Source: Ophiocordyceps camponoti-saundersi (nom. inval.)
Taxonomy: Eukaryota > Ascomycota > Sordariomycetes > Hypocreales > Ophiocordycipitaceae
Direction of reading: 5' to 3'
Length of the DNA stretch: 64,000 nt
Assembly (NCBI GenBank): GCA_003339415.1
Contig: PDHQ01000164.1
Span: 1 to 64,000, forward strand
Part shown: positions 40,226 through 50,102 of the stretch, piece by piece
Numbering within the stretch: position 1 is the stretch's first letter
How the letters are laid out: each line of letters opens with the position of its first letter
Notes under the pieces: model-generated
Told to the model about the DNA's origin: nothing
The model's input: only the letters and a program-made list of their open reading frames with translations
Database searches by the model: none
Translations under genes and position numbers: made by a program

Positions 40226-41635
40226 CTGCCCTGCTCCTATGCGTCGTCCAGGTTTATATGAACAAGGTTCACTCGAAAAGTCTCTATCCCTGCGACATTG
40301 GCTAAAGTTACATTAGTGCTGTCGGAGACGCCGAGGGTGCAGGATTTTGACCGCTCGAGCATTCAACCTTGACCTGGGCATCATCGCACCGGCCGCATAT
40401 CGCAAGAGTAGGGATAATAGGCCATGTAAAGTTGGCCTAATCACATTGAGGCTGGAGGTCGCGAACCGGGGCAATCAAGATACCGCTGCAAACGGCCGAT
40501 TTGTCGACAGCGAAAGCGAATACTATGTGTCCGCTGTCAGTATCACAGGCCGCGAGTTCGTTGCTACTCGTCATACTACTCTGAATACTCCTCTCGACAA
40601 CATTGTCCCAGTATTTGCTTCGAAACGCGCTGGCGCTGGCCGAACCATTTGATTGACATTCACTGCAGAGGCCGGGACATATATAATCATCTGCGACGAA
40701 AATGTCTTCAAGCCATGCGGCACCAGAATTATCATTACCCCGAGGCTTTCCTGCCTGCGGATAACGATCAGAAATTTCGAAAAGAGTCCGTGAACTGTGA
40801 GATGACTGACATCCCCTTGAGGCGCCAGAGCAAAGGTAAACTTCCCAAGAAGTCCCATGATGCCTCGTCAAACAATTTACATTTCTCGAGCCATGCCGTA
40901 TTTTTGGTCCGAATTTGGTGTGGTTTGGAGATCCATTCCAAGCACCCTGGCAGATACAAGACTCGATGATACTTCCGATGCTGACTCAAAGAAGTGTCAT
41001 GATAGCGATGACGATCATGTCAAGCAAGTTTGATGCCGGCACCAAATTTGGGCGATAATTTTTTATCCGCCACAGCAGGAGAACCAGAATTGCTATACCA
41101 GTCATTTCAACGGCGGTACACCTGTACTCTGCGGCCCACCAACTGAGGGACGGCTGGTGTCGCTGAGTGGTGTTGCTTCTCCTGCCTTCGGCATTCTCCT
41201 CGACATTCTTCTCGGCTGCGCCATGCGACACAAAGACACACCGCTATAAGCAACACCTGAAGCAGTATCACGCATAATTCTGCGGACAGGTACCTGGTCG
41301 TCGTGCTGTCGGCGTAGACGTACGTCACCGATGGCCGTGTCACTCTTTCCCGTTGCCAATTGTACGGTAGGAGTTGATCGATAGCAGAAGGTGAAGCCTG
41401 TGAGGCAAAAGATACAGGTAACGTCCTGCGTGATAATATTGCTTTGCAAGGTCGAGACCCTCGGCATTGACCGTCCCATGGGTGAAGAGACAGCGTTCGA
41501 TTCTGCTCTTACCTCGATGGCTCACTGCTTCTGCAAGATTCCCTTGCTATAAGGCAGAAGCCTCAAAAAAGGGTTTGTTGTAACGCTGCCTCTCCTTCTC
41601 GACCCAACTCATCCAGAGCCGCGGCGCATTTTTAT
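40226..41635. other. Unassigned island DNA, possible intron-split gene
   Basis: 1.4 kb of normal composition. Several overlapping open frames exist on both strands (minus 40,437-40,871, 41,102-41,479, 41,107-41,343 and 40,986-41,231; plus 40,347-40,652 and 40,649-40,969), all under 150 codons. None resembles a family I know. Two minus-strand frames carry hydrophobic stretches long enough for membrane segments (LCVILLQVLLIAVCLCVAW near 41,250 and MTGIAILVLLLW near 41,080). Possible donors such as GAGGTAAGA (about 41,510, minus) exist, so a spliced membrane protein is conceivable, but I could not build a convincing model. It could also be a decayed gene or non-coding sequence. Confidence 0.4.
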
Positions 41636-41638
41636 GTG

Positions 41639-43222
41639 TTAATCCCAGTATCTGATTTCACCCTCCAAGCCTGCCGTTACAACCTTGCTGGTTTCCTGCG
41701 GATGCCACTTGACACATGTTATGGCCTGGCTTCCGGCCTTAATTTTGTGATACATCTTACATGTCTTCCAATCCCAGAAGCACACATAGCCACCCGAGTC
41801 TCCCGAGGCCAGGAACTGGCCGTCTGGGCTGCAGTCAAGATCAATTGCTAATCCGGCGTTATTATGTCCTCGATAGCTCTTCTTCCTGTTTTGTCGAAAC
41901 TTATCGCTCGCACCATAGACAAGAATCTGATTATCCGAGCTCTGATAGGCCACACATTTGCCGCTGGGGTGAATTGCCGCATTCGTCATGGGATACATAT
42001 CAGGTTCTGCAATATACTTGATTGGGACTGGAATATTATAATCCCAAGCCCGAAGGGACTTATCGTCGGATGTTGTGATGAATCTTCGATTTTGGTCGAC
42101 AAACGTAATAGTGTTGATGGCTGCTAGGTGGTGATCATATTCTTGAACAATTTGATCAGGTATCCGTGTGTCCCACTGCATGATTTTCTTATCGGACATG
42201 CCTGCTAAAAATTCAGTCGCATGCTCAGGAACCGGATTGAACTTGATCACATGAGGTGTTTTCCCCGTGGTAAACTTAGTAACGCAACGGCCAGTTTCAG
42301 TATCCCACAACTTGATCATCCTATCATACGAGGAGGAGAGAAATTGCGTCCCCGCGTTGTTGAAGCATATGTCTGAGACGGCCTTTGAGTGGCCACTATA
42401 CGTCCGCAGAAGTTCCCTGTCGTGATAAACGTCTCGAATTTTGATGGTGGCATCTGAACTGGCTGACAAGAGTAAATGTCCCGAACCAGGTAAGAAGCGC
42501 AACGCCGTTACTGCCATGGAGTGATCCTTCCATGAGAATATATGCTTTTTGGGAATGTAATTGATGATCGCGCCCGGTTCATTTCGTAGATCAATGCCGA
42601 GATCTTGAGGAACGTGCATATAAGTGCGGCCCTGGTAGTCATGCTGCTTCGAGCCATGAAAGGTCGTTGTCTCATCACCTAGGTCCTCAACCACTTTGCG
42701 TCGAGCAATTCCTACAGCAGGAGCCTGAACAACCGTGCCACTTTTGATGAAGTCCTCGTCCTCGTCGCCCGAATCGTAAGTCTCCTCATTTCTATCGTTG
42801 TCCACCAGTGACTTATGCTCCTGTGCTAAATGCCTGGCCCAAGGACCAATGTAAGATCCTGCACCTTCAACGATAGCCGCATCACCCTTCTCCTGCCTTT
42901 CGGCGCGGATTTGTGCAGCCTCTTGCTTGACATCCACTCCACTGAGGTATTCGCGTTCTGGGCCTCCTTTCCTTTCAATTGCTCTGTGCTTAGTCCAAAA
43001 TGAATGCTCGCTCAGGATGATCTCTTCCCCGTCACCAGTCAACATGTTTTTCCGCTTCTGTACATCTTTTGATGGGTTGCTGGGGCCGAGTGTGGGCCTC
43101 GACAATCTTCCCGCATGATAAGACATGACCACGTGGTCAGATTCTGCCTGTAGCAGTTTCCGAGCGGCGCCTGCATCTTGAGGAGGAAGACCTGCCGGAT
43201 ATTCGCCAGAATGATCCGCCAT
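41639..43222 (-). CDS. PRP17: Pre-mRNA splicing factor Prp17/Cdc40, WD40 protein
   Basis: 527 codons, no intron, ATG to TAA. Prp17 (Cdc40) is a nuclear spliceosome protein needed around the second catalytic step of pre-mRNA splicing. The N-terminal part has family blocks: SRPTLGPSNP (41-50), KRKNMLTG (56-63), GPWARH (126-131) and the DYQGRTYMHVPQD block (195-207). Seven WD40 blades follow at about 229-268, 270-311, 311-353, 354-395, 396-440, 441-487 and 488-527, with signatures GHSKAVSDICFNNAGTQFLS, LWDTETG, GMSDKKIMQWD, TSDDKSLRAWD, SSDNQILVYGA, WDWKT and WHPQETSKVV. Blade 1 ends IKIRD where a Trp is usual. The ATG is the first in frame after an upstream TAA, with no other minus-strand ATG before the mobile element at 43,426. 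Many orthologues have extra residues before the SRP block, so a lost first exon is possible. No RIP damage. Confidence 0.96.
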   Translation of the reverse strand: MADHSGEYPAGLPPQDAGAARKLLQAESDHVVMSYHAGRLSRPTLGPSNPSKDVQKRKNMLTGDGEEIILSEHSFWTKHRAIERKGGPEREYLSGVDVKQEAAQIRAERQEKGDAAIVEGAGSYIGPWARHLAQEHKSLVDNDRNEETYDSGDEDEDFIKSGTVVQAPAVGIARRKVVEDLGDETTTFHGSKQHDYQGRTYMHVPQDLGIDLRNEPGAIINYIPKKHIFSWKDHSMAVTALRFLPGSGHLLLSASSDATIKIRDVYHDRELLRTYSGHSKAVSDICFNNAGTQFLSSSYDRMIKLWDTETGRCVTKFTTGKTPHVIKFNPVPEHATEFLAGMSDKKIMQWDTRIPDQIVQEYDHHLAAINTITFVDQNRRFITTSDDKSLRAWDYNIPVPIKYIAEPDMYPMTNAAIHPSGKCVAYQSSDNQILVYGASDKFRQNRKKSYRGHNNAGLAIDLDCSPDGQFLASGDSGGYVCFWDWKTCKMYHKIKAGSQAITCVKWHPQETSKVVTAGLEGEIRYWD

Positions 43223-43423
43223 ATTGAAGGGGCGGGCGCGAGATACCCTGGGCGAATTCGTGTATAATTTCAGACTGTAGGTAGTCGACTCGCGGTTCGC
43301 TCGCCTGTGGGGGCTGGCCTTTTAGCTTGGTCAGATCAAACTAGACAGGGGATGATACTTTACACGAGGTATCAGATAAACAGCCCTATCACCTGACTGC
43401 TAAGGATAGCCTCACTTCCCTCC
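43223..43423 (-). promoter_or_regulatory. Short upstream region of PRP17
   Basis: Only about 200 bp of unmutated DNA lie between the PRP17 start codon and the TA-flanked element. Any proximal promoter and 5' UTR must lie here or inside the inserted element. No clear TATA box at a useful distance. An acceptor-like CCCACAG with CTGAC upstream leaves room for a 5' UTR intron. Confidence 0.45.
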
Positions 43424-43425
43424 TA

Positions 43426-44047
43426 CAGTTACTAGAAAAAAGTTCCGACTAACTCGAAATTCTAGTAAAAATAGATATTATTAGTAAAAATTAAAATTTA
43501 AGGCTTATTATAAAAGGTAAAAGTCTAAAAATAAGTTTTTATATAGAAAAGATATTATATTATATAGTATATATTTTTTTATTTTTTTATAAAATCTAAT
43601 TAAAAATTAAAAAATAAAACTACTAAATAGAAATTTTCTAAAAAAACTAAAAAATATCTACTTTTTTATTTTTTTTATATAAGCTTATAAAATTTTAATA
43701 AAAGTATAAAGAAATATTATATATATAGCTTTACTTATAAGCTTAGTAAAATATTTTTATTTTTATTTTTTAATCTTATAATTATTTTTAAAATAATCTT
43801 ATAAATTAATACTTTTAGTTTTTTAATAAAACTATATATTTATTTAAAAGAATTATTATAAGATAAGTTTAAAGTTATAAAATATTAAAAAATTATAAAC
43901 TTATAAAAAAGCTATTATTTTATATAGCTAATATTTTTTCTTTTTCTTTTCTACTTTATATAGGCTTATATAAATATAATAGTAATCTTTGCTTAGTTTA
44001 GGGTAGGTAAATTTTTGCAATTGGTCGGAACTTTTTACAGGCCACTG
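43426..44047. mobile_element. TA-flanked Tc1/mariner-type MITE (622 bp)
   Basis: The left end reads CAGTTACTAGAAAAAAGTTC and the reverse complement of the right end CAGTGGCCTGTAAAAAGTTC. The imperfect terminal inverted repeat extends about 40 bp through CCGAC. TA dinucleotides at 43,424-43,425 and 44,048-44,049 match the TA target duplication of the Tc1/mariner superfamily, whose elements often begin CAGT. At 622 bp it cannot encode a transposase, so it is a MITE or an internally deleted copy. The interior (43,465-44,005) is extremely AT-rich and RIP-like, while the terminal repeats keep intact CA and TG. Confidence 0.85.
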
Positions 44048-44049
44048 TA

Positions 44050-44352
44050 CCTCTTTGCTATAGACGTACGCCTACGGCGGGCCGTCCGCGACCTGCGGAC
44101 AATAGTTAGGGAAGGACGAGCTATTACCTTACCCGCTCGCCCCCGTATACCCCGACTCGCGGCATATCCTCGGCGATAATATAATACTAGTAGTAATAAT
44201 AGTAATAATAAGGCGCCCTCGCCGCTAGCCTTAACTTTTTCGCCTCGCGGTATAAAGCGTCCTTTTAATAGTAGGAGGAATAATAGTAATAGATTCTCGA
44301 GTAATAGCGGGATAAGTAAGCTACTTAGATTATAAACTACTAGGCGGATATT
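44050..44352. other. CpG-rich flank between MITE and LTR element
   Basis: No gene. The first 60 bp keep TG/CA (TTTGC, CCTGCGGACAAT) and include a hairpin GTCCGC-GACCT-GCGGAC. After about 44,110 CA/TG disappear while CG-rich words remain. It is a transition between island and RIP-mutated DNA. Confidence 0.6.
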
Positions 44353-44357
44353 AATAT

Positions 44358-44633
44358 TATTAAGGCATCTTACAATGCCTTAATAGCCTCGTATTATCCC
44401 TATAGCCTCGTCCCTCCGTACGGCCTTCCCAAGTTATAAGGAACCTTTATATAAGATCCTTCTAATCTTATAACTCCTTACTCTACTCTTTATATTCCTT
44501 ACTATTACTTTATACGTTTAATTAGGTATTTAGATAGCTACCCTCCCCGTACGTTATATATAAGAGGGTAATCGTAATAATATACTCCTTTTTAAAATCC
44601 TTATATTACTAGTAATAAATAACCTATTTAATA
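44358..44633 (+). repeat. Left LTR (276 bp)
   Basis: Better preserved than the right LTR. It keeps AAGGCATCTTACAATGCCTT, an inverted motif with CA/TG intact at its left end. Confidence 0.9.
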
Positions 44634-45810
44634 CTAATTAGTATATTAGGTAATATATAGATTAGCTAAGATAGAAAAGATAATTTTAGATAAAAAGATT
44701 AGTAATCTATTATACTTAACCTTACTCTCTTATATAACTTAGTAATATATATAATAGCTACCTTATATAATAGAGAAAAAAGATAGGTTTTTCCTTATAC
44801 CGAACCCCCTTAGATAATAATAATAGCTTTACGTGCCCTATTATCTAATAAGAACTCTTATACGCTCTTAGCACCTTCGAACGCGCTTACGCCCGCGCTT
44901 ACCTAGCCTAAACTAACTTAGGTAACCCCGGAACTAACCTAGACCTAAGCTTAGTATAAGTGCTTATAATAATTTTTATTCTTTATAATAAATAATAAAG
45001 GTATAAATAACTAATATAAAAATATAATAACTATTTTATAATATAATATAGAAAATCTAGTATTTTATTATATTTATTATATAAATAAATAACTAAGGTT
45101 ATTATTTTATACCTTAAAAGTACTAATATAATATATTATTACCTTTATATATAAGGCTCCGGCCCTCTAAGGCTAAGAATAATATAGACCTTTAAGACCT
45201 TATACGGATCTATTATAGTCGGCGTTTCTAGACTTTACGGAAATAGGTAATATAGAAAGCTAAATATTAAACTAACTATAATACTTTCCGGATTTCCGAA
45301 AATACTCCTAAATACGTTATCTTCTAGTATATAGAATAACCCTCTCCTTAACCGGAAAAGTTACTACGTTTATAAGAAATTAAGTATTTAGAGAAGAGGA
45401 TTTTCCTACTACTTAGTAGATAAAAAATTTAATTACTTACTCTCTTCCCTACCTTCTAAATAATTCTATTATTAACCTATTATTATAAAACTACTACTAT
45501 TCTAATCCGATTTAAACGCGCTTCTATATCTAATAATCCTATTATTTAAATCTTTATTGCTAGATAATTAATTATCTTCCTCACTTTAAACCGATCGAAA
45601 GTGCTGTCCGACTTCTGTCTTATACTTACTTTTAGAAACTTAACTTAATTACGTACGAAAAGATAGCTAAAGAAAGTATTATCTCGGTTTATATATAGTA
45701 AGTAAAAACTAGCTTAGATTTCTAAAAGATTAACTTGAAAATCGTAAATAAACTTTTAGATATTAAACTTATAATATATATAGGAAAAATTATATATAAA
45801 ATAATATTAT

Positions 45811-46315
45811 CGGTTAGGTATCCTTCCTAAGCTAAATAGGTAGCTAGAGTTATATTATAGACTTCTTATAGTAAAGATACTAATAGATTAAACTTAGAAC
45901 ATATATATTATATTAACCTAAATAATAAGGTTTAGGTAACTTATCCGGATTGTATAGCGTATAGGAATATCACGTTTACCGTATAATATACTCCGGCTAA
46001 TAGAGTTATAAAAGATTAAATAATAACTTTACTTATAACTTATCTCTCTTTTAAAAAGTATAGAAAAGTAAATATATTATATATACGTTCTAGCTATACT
46101 CCCTCTTACCCTTAATTCTTATCGTATTAATAATATATATTATATTAATATTATATTAGTCTTAGATCGGTATTATTTTAAGTTTAACTCCTTTTTATAT
46201 ATACCTCTAACCTCCTATTTTATTTATATAAAGATAGTAATCTCTATAACGCGTATTACGTATATTTAACGTATATTATATTCCTAAGTAGCTAGTAATA
46301 TATATATTCTAATAT
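45811..46315 (+). repeat. 0.5-kb direct repeat, copy 1
   Basis: From CGGTTAGGTATCCTTCC to TAATATATATATTCTAAT, nearly identical to 49,593-50,095. In this copy the sequence continues smoothly on the right, so it is probably the original position within the LTR element. Confidence 0.85.
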
Positions 46316-47352
46316 TAGTAATTTTTCTTTTCTAATTAGGAATATTTATCTTACTATATAAGTAGTTAAGGTATAATTAGGTTCTTTTAATAGCTATTAT
46401 AAATTAAATTATTTTTCTACTTTTAAGGACTTATATAGTTTAAGGTTTTATAGATATTTTTTACCTTACTAATTTATTAATAAGTTTAGGTTAATATTAA
46501 GTAAATATCCGATTACTTTTTTACTAATTTTAATATTACCTTCTAAGGTAATATATATCGAATTATTTTTCGCGTTATCTTTTCGTATTATTAAAGGTAA
46601 ATAAAAGCTATAAGGTAATAATTATAATATTATATATCGTTATTAAGAAAATATAATATAACGCTATAATAAAATATTTAAGTTTATTAGCTAGTCTTAT
46701 AGCTTTAGTCGCTTTTAGATAGCTATAAAGCTAGTAGTTAAATCCCTATAGTATTTCTTATTCCTATATCGTAATATTTATTAACTTAGTTTTATTATCT
46801 CTAGCCTTATCCTCGCTATTCGATTATTATTACTATACCCCTAAGGCGGTTTAACGCCTTTATAACGTATATTATTCTTCTTTATATTATAGCCCCGGGG
46901 GTATAGTAAGGGTATTATACTCCCCTAATAGCTTTTCTCTTCTAGTTTATAAACTAGAAAGTAGATAGAATATATAAAATAAAAAGAGATATACTTAGTA
47001 AGGAGGGGTTTAGGTAATCTTCGAAAAATAAAAAGAATAAATATTAAAAAAATTAATATAAGAAGGAAAAAAAGGAAAATTAAAGGGGGGATAAGGGGCC
47101 TTTTATAATTAAGAGGTATATAGTAATCTAAATACTAACCTTAATAGTAATAATATATACTAACTTATTATATATTAATTTACCTTAATAGTAAAAATAT
47201 ATATTAATATCTTAAATATTACTTTACCTTAATAATATAAAGTAAATATATATACTTATTATAAAGGGGTAAATTAGTAAATTAGTAACCTTACTTATAA
47301 ATTACCCCGCGCCCTAGCTTTATATTCCTTTTCTTCCTTTCTCCTTTATATT
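46316..47352. other. AT-rich LTR-element interior, no gene
   Basis: No open frame. A GC-richer patch at 46,840-46,930 includes CCCCGGGGG. Otherwise decayed sequence. Confidence 0.5.
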
Positions 47353-47353
47353 A

Positions 47354-47406
<53 letters not shown>
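47353..47406. repeat. (ATT)n microsatellite
   Basis: About 18 uninterrupted ATT units. Complementary in type to the AAT tract at 1-127. Confidence 0.95.
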
Positions 47407-47410
<4 letters not shown>

Positions 47411-48564
47411 TAAAAATAAATTTAAATTAATTTTAAGCTAAGTATAATAAAAATTTATACTAACTTTAAGGTAAAATTATATTTATACTTAAATAATATC
47501 CTTATACTCTTATTACGCTACGTAGCTATTATATTATTATTTTAAGCCCTAAGTTAAAAGCTAATATTAATAATAATAATACGCTATATAAGATAATATA
47601 TTAGTATATAAAAGGTATATTAATCTTAACTTAACTTTAAATTAGCTATAAATCGAAATTATATTAAATATTAATATATTTCTAAACTTAGCTTTTTTTT
47701 AATCTACGTATCCGTTACTTACTCCCTCGTTAGCCCGCGCTCTAAGCGTTACGTTAGCTATTTCGTTCCGCCCGCGCGCTAGGACGCTATCGCTTATAAA
47801 TATAGTAACTCCGATTACGCCTTATCGCGCGTAACCGAAAAACCGTAATCTTTTCGTATCCGCGCCGCCGCCTATATTATTATCTTAAGCGTAGCGCGAC
47901 TAAATTAAATATAGCGATATAAAAAAAGTGCCCCCTTACTAAAATTATATTAGTTATATAAGTAAGTAAAAGCTAGCTATCGACGCTTATTAAAAATAAG
48001 TATCTTAGCTAATAATAGCTTATTATACTTACGCGAAAATAAGTATTTATTATAATAATATATATATAGCTTATTTTCTAAGTTTAGATATTATATAAGC
48101 TAATATTAATTTAATAGATAGTCCTTATAATAGCAGTCTTAGCTTAAGCTTTAGCTATTTTTATAAGCGATATATATATATATTATATTACTCTAATAAC
48201 TTATATAGGTATCTAAGTATATAATTATTTAATAAAGAGGAAAAACCGGAGTGCCCCGGGGAAAAACCCCTTACTAAATATATTTAGCTAGCTTATAGGC
48301 TAATTACGTTATATCGGAAAGCTTAATCGTTATAGGAAATATCCGAAATTACGCCGGTCCTAAGCGAGAGGTACCTATACTTCTTATCGTATATCTTATC
48401 TAAGTTTTAAGTAATTCCGGTATATATATCGGTAAATACTATAGCGAAGATATATTACTTTATAATTATACTCTATTATTAAATTATAGTCGCTATTAAA
48501 AGGGACCTATTCCTCTAATAACTTATATTATTTAACTATACCCTTACGCCTTACCTTACCTAAG
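47407..48564. other. Decayed repeat DNA with CpG-rich patch
   Basis: No gene. 47,700-47,900 is rich in CG words (CCGCCCGCGCGC, CGCGCCGCCGCC) yet nearly lacks CA and TG, a clear sign that only CpA/TpG were hit. 48,190-48,290 resembles 11,345-11,460, so a shared repeat end lies here. Confidence 0.55.
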
Positions 48565-48660
48565 CCTCGGCTAGGTTACTACTCCTACCGAGGGAGGAAA
48601 GGAGCCCGGCAGGGTTACTACTCCTGCCGGGGTTATGCCGGGGTCGGACTATACCCCGGC
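48565..48660. repeat. Three consecutive GC-rich hairpins
   Basis: Hairpin 1 at 48,565-48,593 (CCTCGG..TAGG pairing with CCTACCGAGG), hairpin 2 at 48,605-48,631 (CCCGGCAGG pairing perfectly with CCTGCCGGG), hairpin 3 at 48,637-48,660 (GCCGGGGT pairing perfectly with ACCCCGGC). Hairpins 1 and 2 share the loop GTTACTACT. They look like tandem copies, the first differing by transitions. They retain TG and CA in a RIP-mutated setting. Confidence 0.8.
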
Positions 48661-48686
48661 TATATAGTTAGGGTAAAAAATACCCG

Positions 48687-48768
48687 TGCCCTCCGCCGGA
48701 TTCGAACCGACTACCTCTCTTATAGGAGACTAATATTTTTAGACGCTTAACTACTACGCTAGGAGGGC
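48687..48768 (-). tRNA. tRNA-like sequence, type II shape, probably a relic
   Basis: An 82-nt minus-strand unit folds like a class II (Leu/Ser type) tRNA. It has a perfect 7-bp acceptor stem (GCCCTCC/GGAGGGC), a D arm GCG..CGT, a variable-arm hairpin TCTC-CTATAA-GAGA and a T arm GTCGG-TTCGAAT-CCGGC. Both internal Pol III promoter boxes fit consensus: A box TAGCGTAGTAG and B box GGTTCGAATCC. A T6 run follows 8-10 nt downstream, as in Pol III terminators. The anticodon loop reads AAAATAT with no U33, so no anticodon can be assigned. It is probably a pseudo-tRNA or the head of a tRNA-derived SINE; a working tRNA with an odd loop is less likely. Confidence 0.55.
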
Positions 48769-48989
48769 TTATAAGCGATAATATGCCCTTATATAAAAAT
48801 TAGCATGCTAAAATAAGTTTAATAATAATTTAATTCTTATTTATATTCGAGTTAATATTTAATTAATATTACTAATATAGTAATATTACTTAGCTAGCTT
48901 TATATAATTATTACGCGTCGCGCCCTTCTAAATATCTGCGTTAGGAGTAGGGGTAAGGGACTCTAGTTTTAAGGATTTTACTTTTTCTT

Positions 48990-49131
48990 TTCTTATTATT
49001 TTTATCTTTTATTATTTTTATCTTTTATTATTTTTATCTTTTATTATTTTTATCTTTTATTATTTTTATCTTTTATTATTTTTATCTTTTATTATTTTTA
49101 TCTTTTATTATTTTTATCTTTTATATATTAC
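48990..49131. repeat. 16-bp tandem repeat, about 8 copies
   Basis: ATCTTTTATTATTTTT recurs every 16 bp from 49,004 to 49,116, with a partial unit before it. Copies are essentially identical, so the array is recent or homogenised. Confidence 0.95.
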
Positions 49132-49592
49132 TAAATTAACTTAATTATAAAAGATTTCTAGTATTAAATTTATAAAAGCTTAATAAATAATAGTTATAAA
49201 GTAACTATTAAAACTAATTTAAAGTTAATAAGACTTTAAGTTAAAATTAAAATAAGTTCCTAAAAATCCTAAACCGAAAATAAAGAGAAGAAAGAATAGA
49301 TAATATTAACTTATAGTAAGTTATCGCTAAGTATTAGGATATCTAAATTATTAAGTTATTAACTAAATATTAGTTAAAATATATCTATACGTTATCGAAA
49401 TAATAATTATAGTTTCTTAGAAATTAGTATTTTAATAAATATCTACTATCTAAATTACTTTTTTATTTCTAATCTAAACTAAGGTTAAATAATAACGAAG
49501 CTAGCATTTTAGCTTATATTAGTTAACTAAGTTTTAAATAATAAAAGGTAGTTAAGTCCGCAATATAACCTAGCTTTATTATTAATTAATAT

Positions 49593-50095
49593 CGGTTAGG
49601 TATCTTTCCTAAGCCGAATAAGTAGCTAGAGTTATATTATAAACTTTTTATAGTAGAGATATTAATAGATTAAACTTAGAATATATATACTATATTAACT
49701 TAAATAATAAAGTTTAGGTAACTTATCCGAATTATATAGCGTATAGGAATATTATATTTACCGTATAATATACTTTAGCTAATAAAATTATAAAAGATTA
49801 AATAATAACTTTACTTATAACTTATCTCTCTCTTAAAAAATATAGAAAAATAAGTATATTATATATATATTTAGCTATACTCCCTCTTACCCTTAATTTC
49901 TATTATATTAATAATATATATTATATTAATATTATATTAGTCTCGGATTAATATTATCTTAAGTTTAACTCCTTTTTATATATACCTCTAACCTCTTATT
50001 TTATTTATATAAAGATAGTAATCTCTATAACGTATATTATGCGTATTTAACGTATATTATATTCCTAAGTAGCTAGTAATATATATATTCTAATA
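49593..50095 (+). repeat. 0.5-kb direct repeat, copy 2
   Basis: Duplicate of 45,811-46,315, with more RIP changes. Both flanks differ from copy 1, and its right end meets the inverted LTR-element fragment at about 50,100. Confidence 0.85.
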
Positions 50096-50102
50096 ATAAT
50101 AT

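Larger units (their letters stand above)
40085..43425. other. Unmutated island of balanced composition
   Basis: CpA, TpG, ATG and TGA return at normal frequency at about 40,085 and vanish again beyond the element that starts at 43,426. Base composition is about half G+C by eye. It is the only stretch of single-copy-looking DNA in the window and carries the only credible gene. RIP has not entered it, as expected for non-repeated DNA. Confidence 0.9.

Noticed and set aside
40437..40871. 144-codon minus-strand frame in the island
   Set aside because: It overlaps other open frames on both strands, has no recognisable domain and no support for its start. Kept only as part of the unassigned stretch.
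40347..40969. Two plus-strand frames (101 and 106 codons)
   Set aside because: They overlap minus-strand frames in balanced DNA and match no known family. Such lengths arise by chance at this composition.
41102..41479. 125-codon minus-strand frame downstream of PRP17
   Set aside because: Arg/Ser-rich composition without family resemblance, overlapped by two other minus frames that carry the hydrophobic segments. Not called as a gene.
42927..43118. Plus-strand frames inside PRP17 (41,636-41,851; 41,761-42,021; 41,864-42,127; 42,927-43,118)
   Set aside because: Antisense shadows of a strongly supported coding gene.
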